From NCBI GenBank assembly GCA_021851465.1, contig JAJZDL010000041.1:1-15543 (forward strand): 15,543 nucleotides of DNA, read 5' to 3'. Position 1 is the stretch's first letter; each line of letters begins with the position of its first letter. The position numbers were made by a program, and so were the translations under genes. The stretch comes from Acidobacteriota bacterium (GTDB taxonomy: Bacteria > Acidobacteriota > Terriglobia > Terriglobales > Acidobacteriaceae). The notes below the pieces were generated by a model that made no database searches, had not been told where the DNA came from, and saw only the letters and a list, made by a program, of their open reading frames with translations. Positions 5,280 through 11,999 of the stretch are shown here, piece after piece.

Positions 5280-7043
5280 ATGAGAGCAGCAGGTGGATTG
5301 GTTCTGTGCGCGACGTTGTTTTGTGTATCGCCAGGGTGGAACGCGGTCTGGGGACAAGATGCGCCGGCAGCCGCGGGTTCTACGCAGGCGGCCCCGGTTG
5401 CCGCCGATGGCGTAACGCAGGTGCCGCCTGCGGTGGAGAAGCCGAACCCGCTGAAGCGGCGGCTGACGGACAAGGAAAAGTTCACGCAGCAGAAGGCGCT
5501 GAAGCAGGAGTTGAAGGGCGTCTACAAGACGTGGCTGGACCAGGATGTGGCGTATCTGATCACGGACACGGAGCGCGAGGCGTTCAAGCAACTGACGAAC
5601 GACGAGGAGCGGGACCAGTTCATCGAGGCCTTCTGGCAGCGGCGCAACCCCAACCCCGACTCGCCCGACAATGAGTACCGGGACGAGATCTACCGGCGGA
5701 TCCAGTATGCGAACGACCACTTTGCGGCGGGCAAGCCGGGATGGATGACGGACCGGGGGCACATCTATATCGTGTACGGGCCGCCGGACGACAAGGACTC
5801 GCACCCGAGCGGCGGTTCGTACGACCGCCCGATGGACGAGGGCGGCGGCAACACGGTGGCGTTCCCGTTCGAGATATGGCATTACCGGTATATCGAGGGG
5901 ATCGGGGACAACATCGACCTGGAGTTTGTGGACACCTGCCAGTGCGGGGACTACCACTACACGATCGACCGGTCCGAGAAGGACGCTCTGAAGCATGTTC
6001 CCAATGCGGGGTTGACGCTCTCCGAGGAACAGGGGACGACGCAAAAGCGGGACCGATACGCGGGCGGGATCGAGCAGCTTGGGCTGGCCCCTGGACTGCA
6101 GCAGCAGGAGAACAACAAGCAGTTCGACCGGTTGGACATGATGGCGAAGATCATGGCCCCACCTCCGGTCAAGTACGCGGACATGGATCAGTTTTTGACG
6201 AGCGCGAAGATCCTGACGGGGCCACCGTTGCCGTTCGACGTGCGCACGGACTATATGAAGGTGACCAACGACATGGTGTATGTGCCGATCACGATCCAAG
6301 TACACAACTCGGACATTACGTTCGACACGAAGGACGGGGTATCGCTGGGGAAGGTTGACATCGAGGGGCGGGTCTCGAACCTGACGCACAAGGTTGCGCC
6401 GGGCGGGTGGTTTGGCGACCCGGTGCAGGTATCGACGCCGAGCGAGCTTCTGCCGACGGTGCAGAAGCAGTCTTCGGTGTACTGGAAGGAGATACCGCTG
6501 CGGCCGGGGCTGTACAAGATCGACATAGTGGTGAAGGACATGAACAACCCGGACCACGTTGGGCACCAGACGTTCTCGGTGAATGTGCCGCGGTACGACG
6601 ACGACACGCTGGGGCACTCTTCGCTGATCCTGGCGGACCAGATGGAGCGGGTGCCGTCAAAGGAGATTGGGGGAGGGAACTTCGTACTGGGCAACACGCT
6701 GGTGCGCCCGCGGGTGTCTTCGAGCCCGCTGGTCCCGGTATCGTTCAACCGGGCGCAGAACCTGAACTTCTGGATGCAGGTGTACAACCTTGGGATCGAC
6801 GACAAGAGCAAGCAGAACGACGCGACGATCGACTACGAGATCACGGACCTGACGACGAAGAAGCCGGTGCTGAATGCGCAGGAGTCGAGCGCAAAGCTGA
6901 GCCCGAATGCGGACCAGTTGACCCTGGAGAAGAGCCTGCCGCTGGCCAGCCTGCAGCCGGGGCTGTACCAGGTGAGCATCAAGGTGAACGATGATGTGAC
7001 GAAGCAGCAGACGGAGGAGACGGCAAAGTTTACGGTGAATTGA
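5280..7043 (+). CDS. Secreted GWxTD-domain protein of unknown function
   Basis: The 587-residue product starts with a signal peptide (MRAAGGLVLCATLFCVSPGWNAVWGQ, cleavage around 25-26), so it acts outside the cytoplasm. Residues ~85-235 form the GWxTD domain: ERDQFIEAFWQRRNPNPDSPDNEYRDEIYRRI (110-141), GWMTDRGHIYIVYGPPD (154-170), and FEIWHYRYIEGIG (197-209). The domain is known mainly from Acidobacteriota and Bacteroidota-type genomes and has no established activity. The remainder (~310-587) looks beta-rich, with repeated 'RPGLYKIDIVVKD / QPGLYQVSIKVND' phrases at 408-420 and 559-571 that suggest Ig-like or TonB-plug-like beta domains. The ATG at 5280 is chosen over an in-frame start at 5178 because the signal peptide begins there, AGGAG sits at 5264-5268, and the promoter at 5144-5172 would start transcription at about 5179. 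It is transcribed divergently from the efflux adaptor. Confidence 0.88.
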   Translation: MRAAGGLVLCATLFCVSPGWNAVWGQDAPAAAGSTQAAPVAADGVTQVPPAVEKPNPLKRRLTDKEKFTQQKALKQELKGVYKTWLDQDVAYLITDTEREAFKQLTNDEERDQFIEAFWQRRNPNPDSPDNEYRDEIYRRIQYANDHFAAGKPGWMTDRGHIYIVYGPPDDKDSHPSGGSYDRPMDEGGGNTVAFPFEIWHYRYIEGIGDNIDLEFVDTCQCGDYHYTIDRSEKDALKHVPNAGLTLSEEQGTTQKRDRYAGGIEQLGLAPGLQQQENNKQFDRLDMMAKIMAPPPVKYADMDQFLTSAKILTGPPLPFDVRTDYMKVTNDMVYVPITIQVHNSDITFDTKDGVSLGKVDIEGRVSNLTHKVAPGGWFGDPVQVSTPSELLPTVQKQSSVYWKEIPLRPGLYKIDIVVKDMNNPDHVGHQTFSVNVPRYDDDTLGHSSLILADQMERVPSKEIGGGNFVLGNTLVRPRVSSSPLVPVSFNRAQNLNFWMQVYNLGIDDKSKQNDATIDYEITDLTTKKPVLNAQESSAKLSPNADQLTLEKSLPLASLQPGLYQVSIKVNDDVTKQQTEETAKFTVN

Positions 7044-7262
7044 TTCCGGATTTGGACGGGGCGCGGCAGTGCCGGAGCGGGTTTGCACGAAGTGAGGGTT
7101 CGGCTGGGTTTGGCTGGGAAGAGGTCGATGCGCAGGCGGCAGATGGGCGCGCGACCGGAGCAACAGGACGGAAGCAACTAGGGGACGGATGCGCGGTTTA
7201 TCGGCGAGACGATTGCGCGGATAGCAGAGCGACGATCGGTAGCCGGCGCAGAGCGTTCCGAG

Positions 7263-7287
7263 GGGCCATTTAGTTCGGCCCGATTTT
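7263..7287 (+). terminator. Weak rho-independent terminator candidate
   Basis: GGGCC (7263-7267) pairs with GGCCC (7277-7281) across a 9-nt loop and is followed by GATTTTC with four T residues (7284-7287). It lies 220 bp after the GWxTD stop and only 30 bp before the next start codon. The stem is short, so this is tentative. The rest of 7044-7316 shows no convincing gene. Confidence 0.3.
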
Positions 7288-7316
7288 CGAGGGGAAGGCC
7301 AACGACGCACAGGGCG

Positions 7317-9062
7317 GTGCCGACTGTGCAACGGAGCTGGATACTATACGGGTTGGGGCTTGGCGCGCTGATGGTGTGGATGGTGCCTGCGATGAGCGGC
7401 GCCAGCCCGCTGGCGGCGGTCTCTGGCGTGGTGCGCGATGCGCATGGGGTGGCGCAGATGGGCGCGCTGGTGGAGGTTCTGGCCGTTGAAACCGGCCGGG
7501 TGAGCGCGGCCTTTACGGACATGAATGGCCGGTACCGGATTGCAAGCCTTGTGCCGGGCAAGTACCGGGTGCGCGCGACGGAGGAGCTGTTCATGCCAGC
7601 GACACGGGGCAATCTTCGGCTATCGACGGGGATGCGCGCGACGGTGAACCTGACGCTGAGCATGTTGTCGGATCCGGTGGCATGGATGCCGATCGAGCGG
7701 CGCAAGCCGGATGAGCCAGGCGACGACTGGGCGTGGACGCTGCGGTCGGCGGCAAACCGCCCGATCCTGCGCGTACTGGGCGACGGGGATGTGGTGGTGG
7801 TGTCGGCGGGCACGGAGGGGGCACCGCGCCGAGCGCCCGTGAAGGCGTGCATCTCCGCGAGGAGTGGCGACGGCGGGTTCGGCGAGGGGGGCGTACACAC
7901 CGTTCTTGCGCTGGATCGCGGGGCGGAGGACGGTCCGGATGCGGTTGTACGGACGTCCATGGCGGCGGAGGCAACGGCCTACGGCCCGGAGACGGCGACC
8001 GAGATCGATGCGGGCTATGAGCGGAGCGCGGGATTTGCAGGCGTGTCTCGGATGGCGGTGAGCTATGCGTCGCACCCGGAGATGATGAGTGCGGGCAGCA
8101 CGGGCGACGCCATGGGAATGCAGGTGGTGCGCATGGTGAGCGCGGAAAAGATGCATTTGGGCGATGCTGTGGACGTGGAGGCCGGGAGCGCAGTCTATGC
8201 GATCCGGACCGCCGGGACCGCGCTGACGGCGCAGCCGTTTCTGCGCGTGACGGTGCATCCGGGCGAGGTGTGGGCGGTGCGCTATCGGCTGGCGACCGAG
8301 CGGGAGGTACAGGGCTTCGACGGCCTGGATTCGGTGGGGATGACGCTGCCGACGGCGGTGGCGTGCGGCCCGCGCCTGTGCACCGAAGACGGCATACACC
8401 AGGAGATTGCGCTGAGCCGAAGGGTGGGAGGCGGTGCGATCCAGGCATCGGTGTATCGCGATGCGCTCGACCGGCAGACGATTGCGGGAGGCGGCGCGAT
8501 GAATGTGGCGGAGTTGGCGGGTGGCGGAGGGCTGAACGAGGTCGTCATGGACGGCGCGACGGGCAACTTCCGCACTTTGGGCGTGGGGACCACGACGGAT
8601 GGAGTGAGCGTGTCGGTGACGGAGCCGCTGAGCGCGGGGCTGTGGGCGGCGTTGGAGTACGACAGCGGCGTTGCGATGGCGATGCAGGATGCAGGCGCGA
8701 CGGGCCTGGCAGAGGTGTTAGGGGGGCTGCATCCCGAGGCGGCCGAGGCTGCGACGGTTGCCGTGCAGGGACGCGATCTGCACAGCGGAACGATCCTTCG
8801 CGCGGCGTACCGCTGGCAGCCGCGCAACCTGGTGACGACGGTGGGGCCGTATGCGGCGTACAGCGACCAGGCGTTTCTCGGCTTCTATCTGCGCCAGGCA
8901 CTGCGCTGCGGAGAACGGCTGCCACAGGGGCTCGAGGCCACACTCGATGTGACCAACCTGCTGGCCGAGGGGTATCAACCGTTTCTGTCGGTGGACGGAC
9001 GGACGCTGTTTCTGGCGCAGTCGCCGCGTACGGTCGAGGGCGGGCTTTCGTTTACCTTTTAG
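7317..9062 (+). CDS. Putative outer-membrane protein: CarboxypepD_reg domain plus TonB-receptor-like C-terminus
   Basis: The 581-residue protein has a signal peptide (about 1-29, hydrophobic core ILYGLGLGALMVWMVPA) and then a carboxypeptidase-regulatory-like beta-sandwich (about 34-110: VSGVVRDAHGVAQMGALVEVL..., TDMNGRYRIASLVPGKYRVRA), the N-terminal module common in acidobacterial TonB-dependent receptors. The middle is Gly/Ala-rich with alternating polarity, compatible with beta strands. The end (LEATLDVTNLLAEGYQPF ... SFTF) resembles the last strands of TonB receptors and finishes in Phe, the usual signal for outer-membrane assembly. At 581 residues it is much shorter than typical acidobacterial TonB receptors (around 1000 or more), and I see no plug domain, so an efflux or adhesion-type barrel is also possible. 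The start is GTG at 7317; the in-frame GTG at 7326 fits AGGG at 7311-7314 better. Confidence 0.75.
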   Translation: MPTVQRSWILYGLGLGALMVWMVPAMSGASPLAAVSGVVRDAHGVAQMGALVEVLAVETGRVSAAFTDMNGRYRIASLVPGKYRVRATEELFMPATRGNLRLSTGMRATVNLTLSMLSDPVAWMPIERRKPDEPGDDWAWTLRSAANRPILRVLGDGDVVVVSAGTEGAPRRAPVKACISARSGDGGFGEGGVHTVLALDRGAEDGPDAVVRTSMAAEATAYGPETATEIDAGYERSAGFAGVSRMAVSYASHPEMMSAGSTGDAMGMQVVRMVSAEKMHLGDAVDVEAGSAVYAIRTAGTALTAQPFLRVTVHPGEVWAVRYRLATEREVQGFDGLDSVGMTLPTAVACGPRLCTEDGIHQEIALSRRVGGGAIQASVYRDALDRQTIAGGGAMNVAELAGGGGLNEVVMDGATGNFRTLGVGTTTDGVSVSVTEPLSAGLWAALEYDSGVAMAMQDAGATGLAEVLGGLHPEAAEAATVAVQGRDLHSGTILRAAYRWQPRNLVTTVGPYAAYSDQAFLGFYLRQALRCGERLPQGLEATLDVTNLLAEGYQPFLSVDGRTLFLAQSPRTVEGGLSFTF

Positions 9063-9110
9063 TGCAAATTCAGCGATGGCGCAGGGCCGCGCGGCATGAA
9101 CACGATGCGG

Positions 9111-9136
9111 GGATTCTTCGCTGCGCTGAGAATGAC
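9111..9136. repeat. Dispersed intergenic palindrome ('HSxRSEES' repeat)
   Basis: Positions 9113-9133 form an imperfect palindrome, with ATTCT at the left end and AGAAT at the right end around a TCGCTGCGCTG core, followed by GACA. The minus-strand translation reads CHSQRSEES, the well-known signature of a palindromic repeat spread through intergenic regions of many bacterial genomes and often mis-annotated as protein. Here it sits 24 bp upstream of the ABC ATPase start. Function is unknown. Confidence 0.65.
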
Positions 9137-9160
9137 ATCGATGGTGCATGATAGAGGCTT

Positions 9161-10117
9161 ATGGCAGAGATGGGAGCGAAGGCGGAGATGCAGAGCGGGG
9201 ACGGCGGCGAGAACACGCCGGAGGAGTGCGCGCCCGGCAATGCTTTGCCGGATGAGCGGGAGAGGCCGAACGACGCCGAGGCGCAGGAGACGGTCGAGGA
9301 GTTCATGGCTGCGGCGGCGCAGCAGAATGAGGCGGCCAATGAGTCTGTGCCGGAGCGGCGCAACCGTCCGGGGCCGTATATAGCGTTCGACCGCGTGTCG
9401 ATTGCGTTTGGCAGCCTGGTGGTGCTGGATGAGGTGAGCTTCTCGGTGCAGCCGGGGGAGACGCTGTGCATTCTGGGGCGGTCTGGGGTGGGCAAGTCGG
9501 TCGCATTGAAGATATTGATGGGATTTCTGAAGCCGGACAGCGGGCGGGTCCTGGTGGCGGGCGAGGACATTGTGGGCTTCAGCGAGCGCGAGATGCAGGC
9601 GGTGCGGCGCAAGGTGACGATGGTCTTCCAGAACGGCGCGCTGTTCGACTCGCTATCGGTGGGTGAGAACGTGGCGTTTGCGCTGCGCGAGCGGGGCGAC
9701 CTGGATGAGGGCCAGATGCGGCAGATTGTGAGCGGGATGCTGGAGATGGTGGGCGTGGCGGGGATGGAGAGCCTGCTGCCGAGCGACCTCTCGACGGGGA
9801 TGAAGCGCTCGGTGGCGATTGCGCGCGCGCTGGCCAGCCAACCGGAGGCCATTCTATACGACGAACCGACGACGATGGTCGATCCGCTGATGGGACATCT
9901 GCTGGGCGAGCTGATTGAACGGCTGAAGACGCAGCTTCACCTCACGAGCATCGTGGTAACGCACGACATGGGGTTCGCGCGCAGGCTGGCCGACCGGGTG
10001 GTCTTTCTGCACGAGGGGAAGGTGCGCTTCTTCGGCACGGTGGAAGAGATGGGCCGGAGCGGGGACCGGGTTCTTGAGGAATTCCTAACATTGGATGAAC
10101 TTGTCCTGCCAGTGTAG
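9161..10117 (+). CDS. MlaF-like ABC transporter ATP-binding protein
   Basis: This 318-residue ATPase would power an inner-membrane permease. It has Walker A GRSGVGKS (106-113), Q-loop FQNGALFDSLSVGENV (156-171), signature LSTGMKRSVAIARALA (210-225), Walker B ILYDE (231-235) with D-loop TTMVDP, and the H-loop His268 (VVTHD). The GMKRxVAIARA and QxGALFDSLxVxENV phrases are typical of the Mla/Mkl/Ttg2A family that moves phospholipids between membranes. Two departures are visible: the signature has Thr where LSGGM is usual, and ~70 N-terminal residues are acidic, Gln/Glu-rich and probably disordered, absent from E. coli MlaF. The ATG at 9161 has AGAGG at 9152-9156; starts at 9170 or 9305 would shorten the extension. 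No mlaE permease or mlaD substrate-binding gene flanks it. Confidence 0.88.
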   Translation: MAEMGAKAEMQSGDGGENTPEECAPGNALPDERERPNDAEAQETVEEFMAAAAQQNEAANESVPERRNRPGPYIAFDRVSIAFGSLVVLDEVSFSVQPGETLCILGRSGVGKSVALKILMGFLKPDSGRVLVAGEDIVGFSEREMQAVRRKVTMVFQNGALFDSLSVGENVAFALRERGDLDEGQMRQIVSGMLEMVGVAGMESLLPSDLSTGMKRSVAIARALASQPEAILYDEPTTMVDPLMGHLLGELIERLKTQLHLTSIVVTHDMGFARRLADRVVFLHEGKVRFFGTVEEMGRSGDRVLEEFLTLDELVLPV

Positions 10118-10143
10118 GCATACAACCTTCGTGGTATGCCTAC
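10114..10143 (+). terminator. Perfect 10-bp stem-loop overlapping the ABC gene stop codon
   Basis: GTAGGCATAC (10114-10123) and GTATGCCTAC (10134-10143) are perfect reverse complements with a 10-nt loop. The TAG stop codon of the ATPase lies in the left arm (10115-10117). No T run follows, so this may be a factor-dependent terminator, a 3'-end stabiliser, or a DNA dyad. Its position at the gene end makes a role in ending the transcript most likely. Confidence 0.6.
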
Positions 10144-10183
10144 CGTCTAAAGACAAGAATTGAGCCATCAAACTCTTCTTCAG

Positions 10184-10198
10184 TGTGATAGAATCACA
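10184..10198 (+). promoter_or_regulatory. Extended -10 promoter within a palindrome
   Basis: TGTGATAGAATCACA is a palindrome with 6-bp arms (TGTGAT, ATCACA) and a 3-nt centre. It contains TGA-TAGAAT (10186-10194), an extended -10 whose hexamer matches TATAAT at 5 of 6 positions. Transcription would start near 10201, leaving a leader of ~190 nt before the sugar transferase. No good -35 is seen at the usual distance. Overlap of dyad and -10 suggests repressor control, which is inference. Confidence 0.5.
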
Positions 10199-10352
10199 AG
10201 AAAATAAACGGCTGCGGCACGACGGTACAGTGTTGCAAAGACGCATTGTCGCAATATAGGACATTGACTTTGCTGCGATTCTGCCATTCTTGCAGAGTAG
10301 GGTGAACTTGCAGCAGCGATTTAAGTGAAACAGGGCCCCCTATTGTATTGGA

Positions 10353-10384
10353 ATTCCTTAACGCGCTTGTGCGCGTTCTGGAAT
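10353..10384 (+). promoter_or_regulatory. Leader hairpin that pairs the likely ribosome-binding site
   Basis: AACGCGC (10360-10366) and GCGCGTT (10371-10377) form a perfect 7-bp stem with a TTGT loop. Beyond a 2x2 internal loop, ATTCC (10353-10357) pairs with GGAAT (10380-10384). The GGAA of the outer right arm is the best Shine-Dalgarno candidate for the GTG at 10389 (5-nt spacing), so folding would hide it. This is a plausible translational switch in the leader of the sugar transferase. Confidence 0.55.
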
Positions 10385-10388
10385 GTGA

Positions 10389-11912
10389 GTGCAGACCGCA
10401 ATGGCGACGCCAGACTATCTCGATCATGCGATCGGTTATGGACAGAGGGCAACTGTGGCCGACGGGGCGCGGACGAAGCGCGTTGGGGTGCTTCACCGGC
10501 CCTCAGTCGCCAGCCTTCTCGGTGCTGTGCTCGACCTTGCGACGGTGGTTGTGGCGCTGCTGTTGGCGATGCGTTGCCACGCCCGTGTACCCATCGGGGT
10601 TCCCATCCTCTGGGAACCGGTCTACCTGAAACAGGAAGCGACAGCCAATTTGCTGCTCTATATTGCGTGGTTTGGCCTTCTTCTTGTGGGGAGCGGTCGT
10701 TCATACGGACTTTACGAGCCGATTATGAACCGGAGCGGCCTGCATGAACAGCGCATGACGGTCCAGGCGGTGTTGACGTCGGGGCTTTTGTTGTGTGGGA
10801 CCCTGTATTTGATGCACGAGGAGAGCATCTCTCGCGTAGTTGTGGTCCTGACGGTGGTATTCACGGTGGCGATGATGTGCATTCGGCGCGCGATCTGGCG
10901 GAAGATGGTGTACAGGCGTTATCGCGAAGGGCAGGTGACGCGCAATGTGCTGATCGTCGGGGCGGGGCGCGTCGCACATGCGTTGCGCAACCATCTGGAG
11001 AGCCTGCACCACCTTGGGTTTCGCTTCAAGGGGTTTGTGGCGCTCTCGGAGCACGATGCGGAGTCCGGCGGCGCGGACGTGATTGGCGATATGCGCAACT
11101 GCCTCTCTTTGGCGCGGTCCCTGTTTATCGACGAGATATTTTTCTCGGTGCCTGCGGAGCGGGGACTGGTGATCGGCATCGTGGAGGAGGCGCGTGGCAT
11201 GGGCATCGACGTGCGCGTGGTGCCGGACCTGTACGACGGCCTGGCGTGGAACGCTCCGGTGGAGTATATCGGGCGGTTCCCGACCATACCGCTGCACCTG
11301 CGCGATCTTCCCGTGGCAACGTACATGCTGAAGCGTGCGCTGGACACGGTGGGCGCCGCTCTGGCGCTTGTGCTGGGTTCGCCGATCATGTTTCTGCTGA
11401 TTGCCGCCATCAAGCTGGATTCGCCTGGGCCGGTCTTCTACCGGTCGCAACGGATCGGGCACAAGGGCCGCACCTTTACCTGCTACAAGTTTCGCACCAT
11501 GTGCGTCGGCGCAGAGAACATGCAGGAAGAACTGGCGCACAGGAACGAACGCGACGGGGTCCTGTTCAAGATAACGAACGACCCACGGATCACTCGGGTT
11601 GGGCACATTCTGCGCAAGTACTCGCTCGACGAGTTGCCGCAGTTGTACAACGTACTGCGCGGGGACATGAGCCTGGTTGGGCCTCGGCCTCCCGTCGGCT
11701 CCGAGGTGGAGCAGTACGACCTGTCGCACCTGCGGCGACTCGATGTGCTGCCTGGGATGACCGGGCTATGGCAGGTGGAGGCGCGGCAGGATCCCTCGTT
11801 CGACAGCTACATCTCGCTGGACACCGCGTACGTCGAGAACTGGAGCCTGTTGCTGGACTTGAAGATACTGGCGCGCACGGTGGGCGTGGTGCTGAGCGGC
11901 ACGGGATCGTAA
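10389..11912 (+). CDS. Polyprenyl-phosphate sugar-1-phosphate transferase (exopolysaccharide priming enzyme)
   Basis: Enzymes of this type transfer a sugar-1-phosphate from a UDP-sugar to undecaprenyl phosphate at the inner membrane, the first step of exopolysaccharide or O-unit assembly. The 507-residue protein has four likely N-terminal membrane segments (about 40-61, 86-103, 126-142, 148-165), a CoA-binding-like Rossmann region (NVLIVGAGRVAHALRNHLE, 186-204), a hydrophobic re-entrant segment (319-342), and the catalytic bacterial sugar transferase domain: SPGPVFYRSQRIG (345-357), YKFRTM (366-371), SLDELPQLYNVLRGDMSLVGPRP (412-434), and GMTGLWQVEAR (456-466). This is the WcaJ/WbaP layout; the exact sugar is not evident. 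The GTG at 10389 is favoured by GGAA at 10380-10383; the ATG at 10401 is a close alternative lacking a clear ribosome-binding site. No Wzx/Wzy or other glycosyltransferase gene is nearby. Confidence 0.92.
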   Translation: MQTAMATPDYLDHAIGYGQRATVADGARTKRVGVLHRPSVASLLGAVLDLATVVVALLLAMRCHARVPIGVPILWEPVYLKQEATANLLLYIAWFGLLLVGSGRSYGLYEPIMNRSGLHEQRMTVQAVLTSGLLLCGTLYLMHEESISRVVVVLTVVFTVAMMCIRRAIWRKMVYRRYREGQVTRNVLIVGAGRVAHALRNHLESLHHLGFRFKGFVALSEHDAESGGADVIGDMRNCLSLARSLFIDEIFFSVPAERGLVIGIVEEARGMGIDVRVVPDLYDGLAWNAPVEYIGRFPTIPLHLRDLPVATYMLKRALDTVGAALALVLGSPIMFLLIAAIKLDSPGPVFYRSQRIGHKGRTFTCYKFRTMCVGAENMQEELAHRNERDGVLFKITNDPRITRVGHILRKYSLDELPQLYNVLRGDMSLVGPRPPVGSEVEQYDLSHLRRLDVLPGMTGLWQVEARQDPSFDSYISLDTAYVENWSLLLDLKILARTVGVVLSGTGS

Positions 11913-11999
11913 GCGCAGTCGTGAGTGGCGAGATGTGAGTAAACTACTATCAGTAGCTGCCATGCTTACAACACACAACTGCCAACTTACAACTGCCGT
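11913..11999. other. Short intergenic stretch with a direct repeat
   Basis: This 87-bp gap is A/C-rich near its end and repeats ACAACTGCC twice within about 25 bp directly before the NAD synthetase start (approximately 11975-11998). There is a small CTACT/AGTAG dyad near 11946-11956. I see no ribosome-binding site and no convincing promoter hexamers. Confidence 0.4.

Noticed and set aside
3664..5283. 539-codon plus-strand frame opposite hlyD
   Set aside because: Its translation is Gly/Asp/Val low complexity and lies antisense to a protein with all HlyD domains in order.
5166..6617. 483-codon minus-strand frame opposite the GWxTD gene
   Set aside because: It is Arg/Leu/Val/His-rich with no motifs, antisense to a recognised domain protein.
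7040..7273. 77-codon ORF starting with TTG at the end of the GWxTD gene
   Set aside because: Weak start, no ribosome-binding site, no recognisable protein; the stretch is better read as intergenic.
10184..10198. CRP/FNR-type binding site
   Set aside because: TGTGA and TCACA are separated by 5 bp, not the 6 bp of the CRP consensus, and one half-site distance off matters; reported only as a dyad with a -10.
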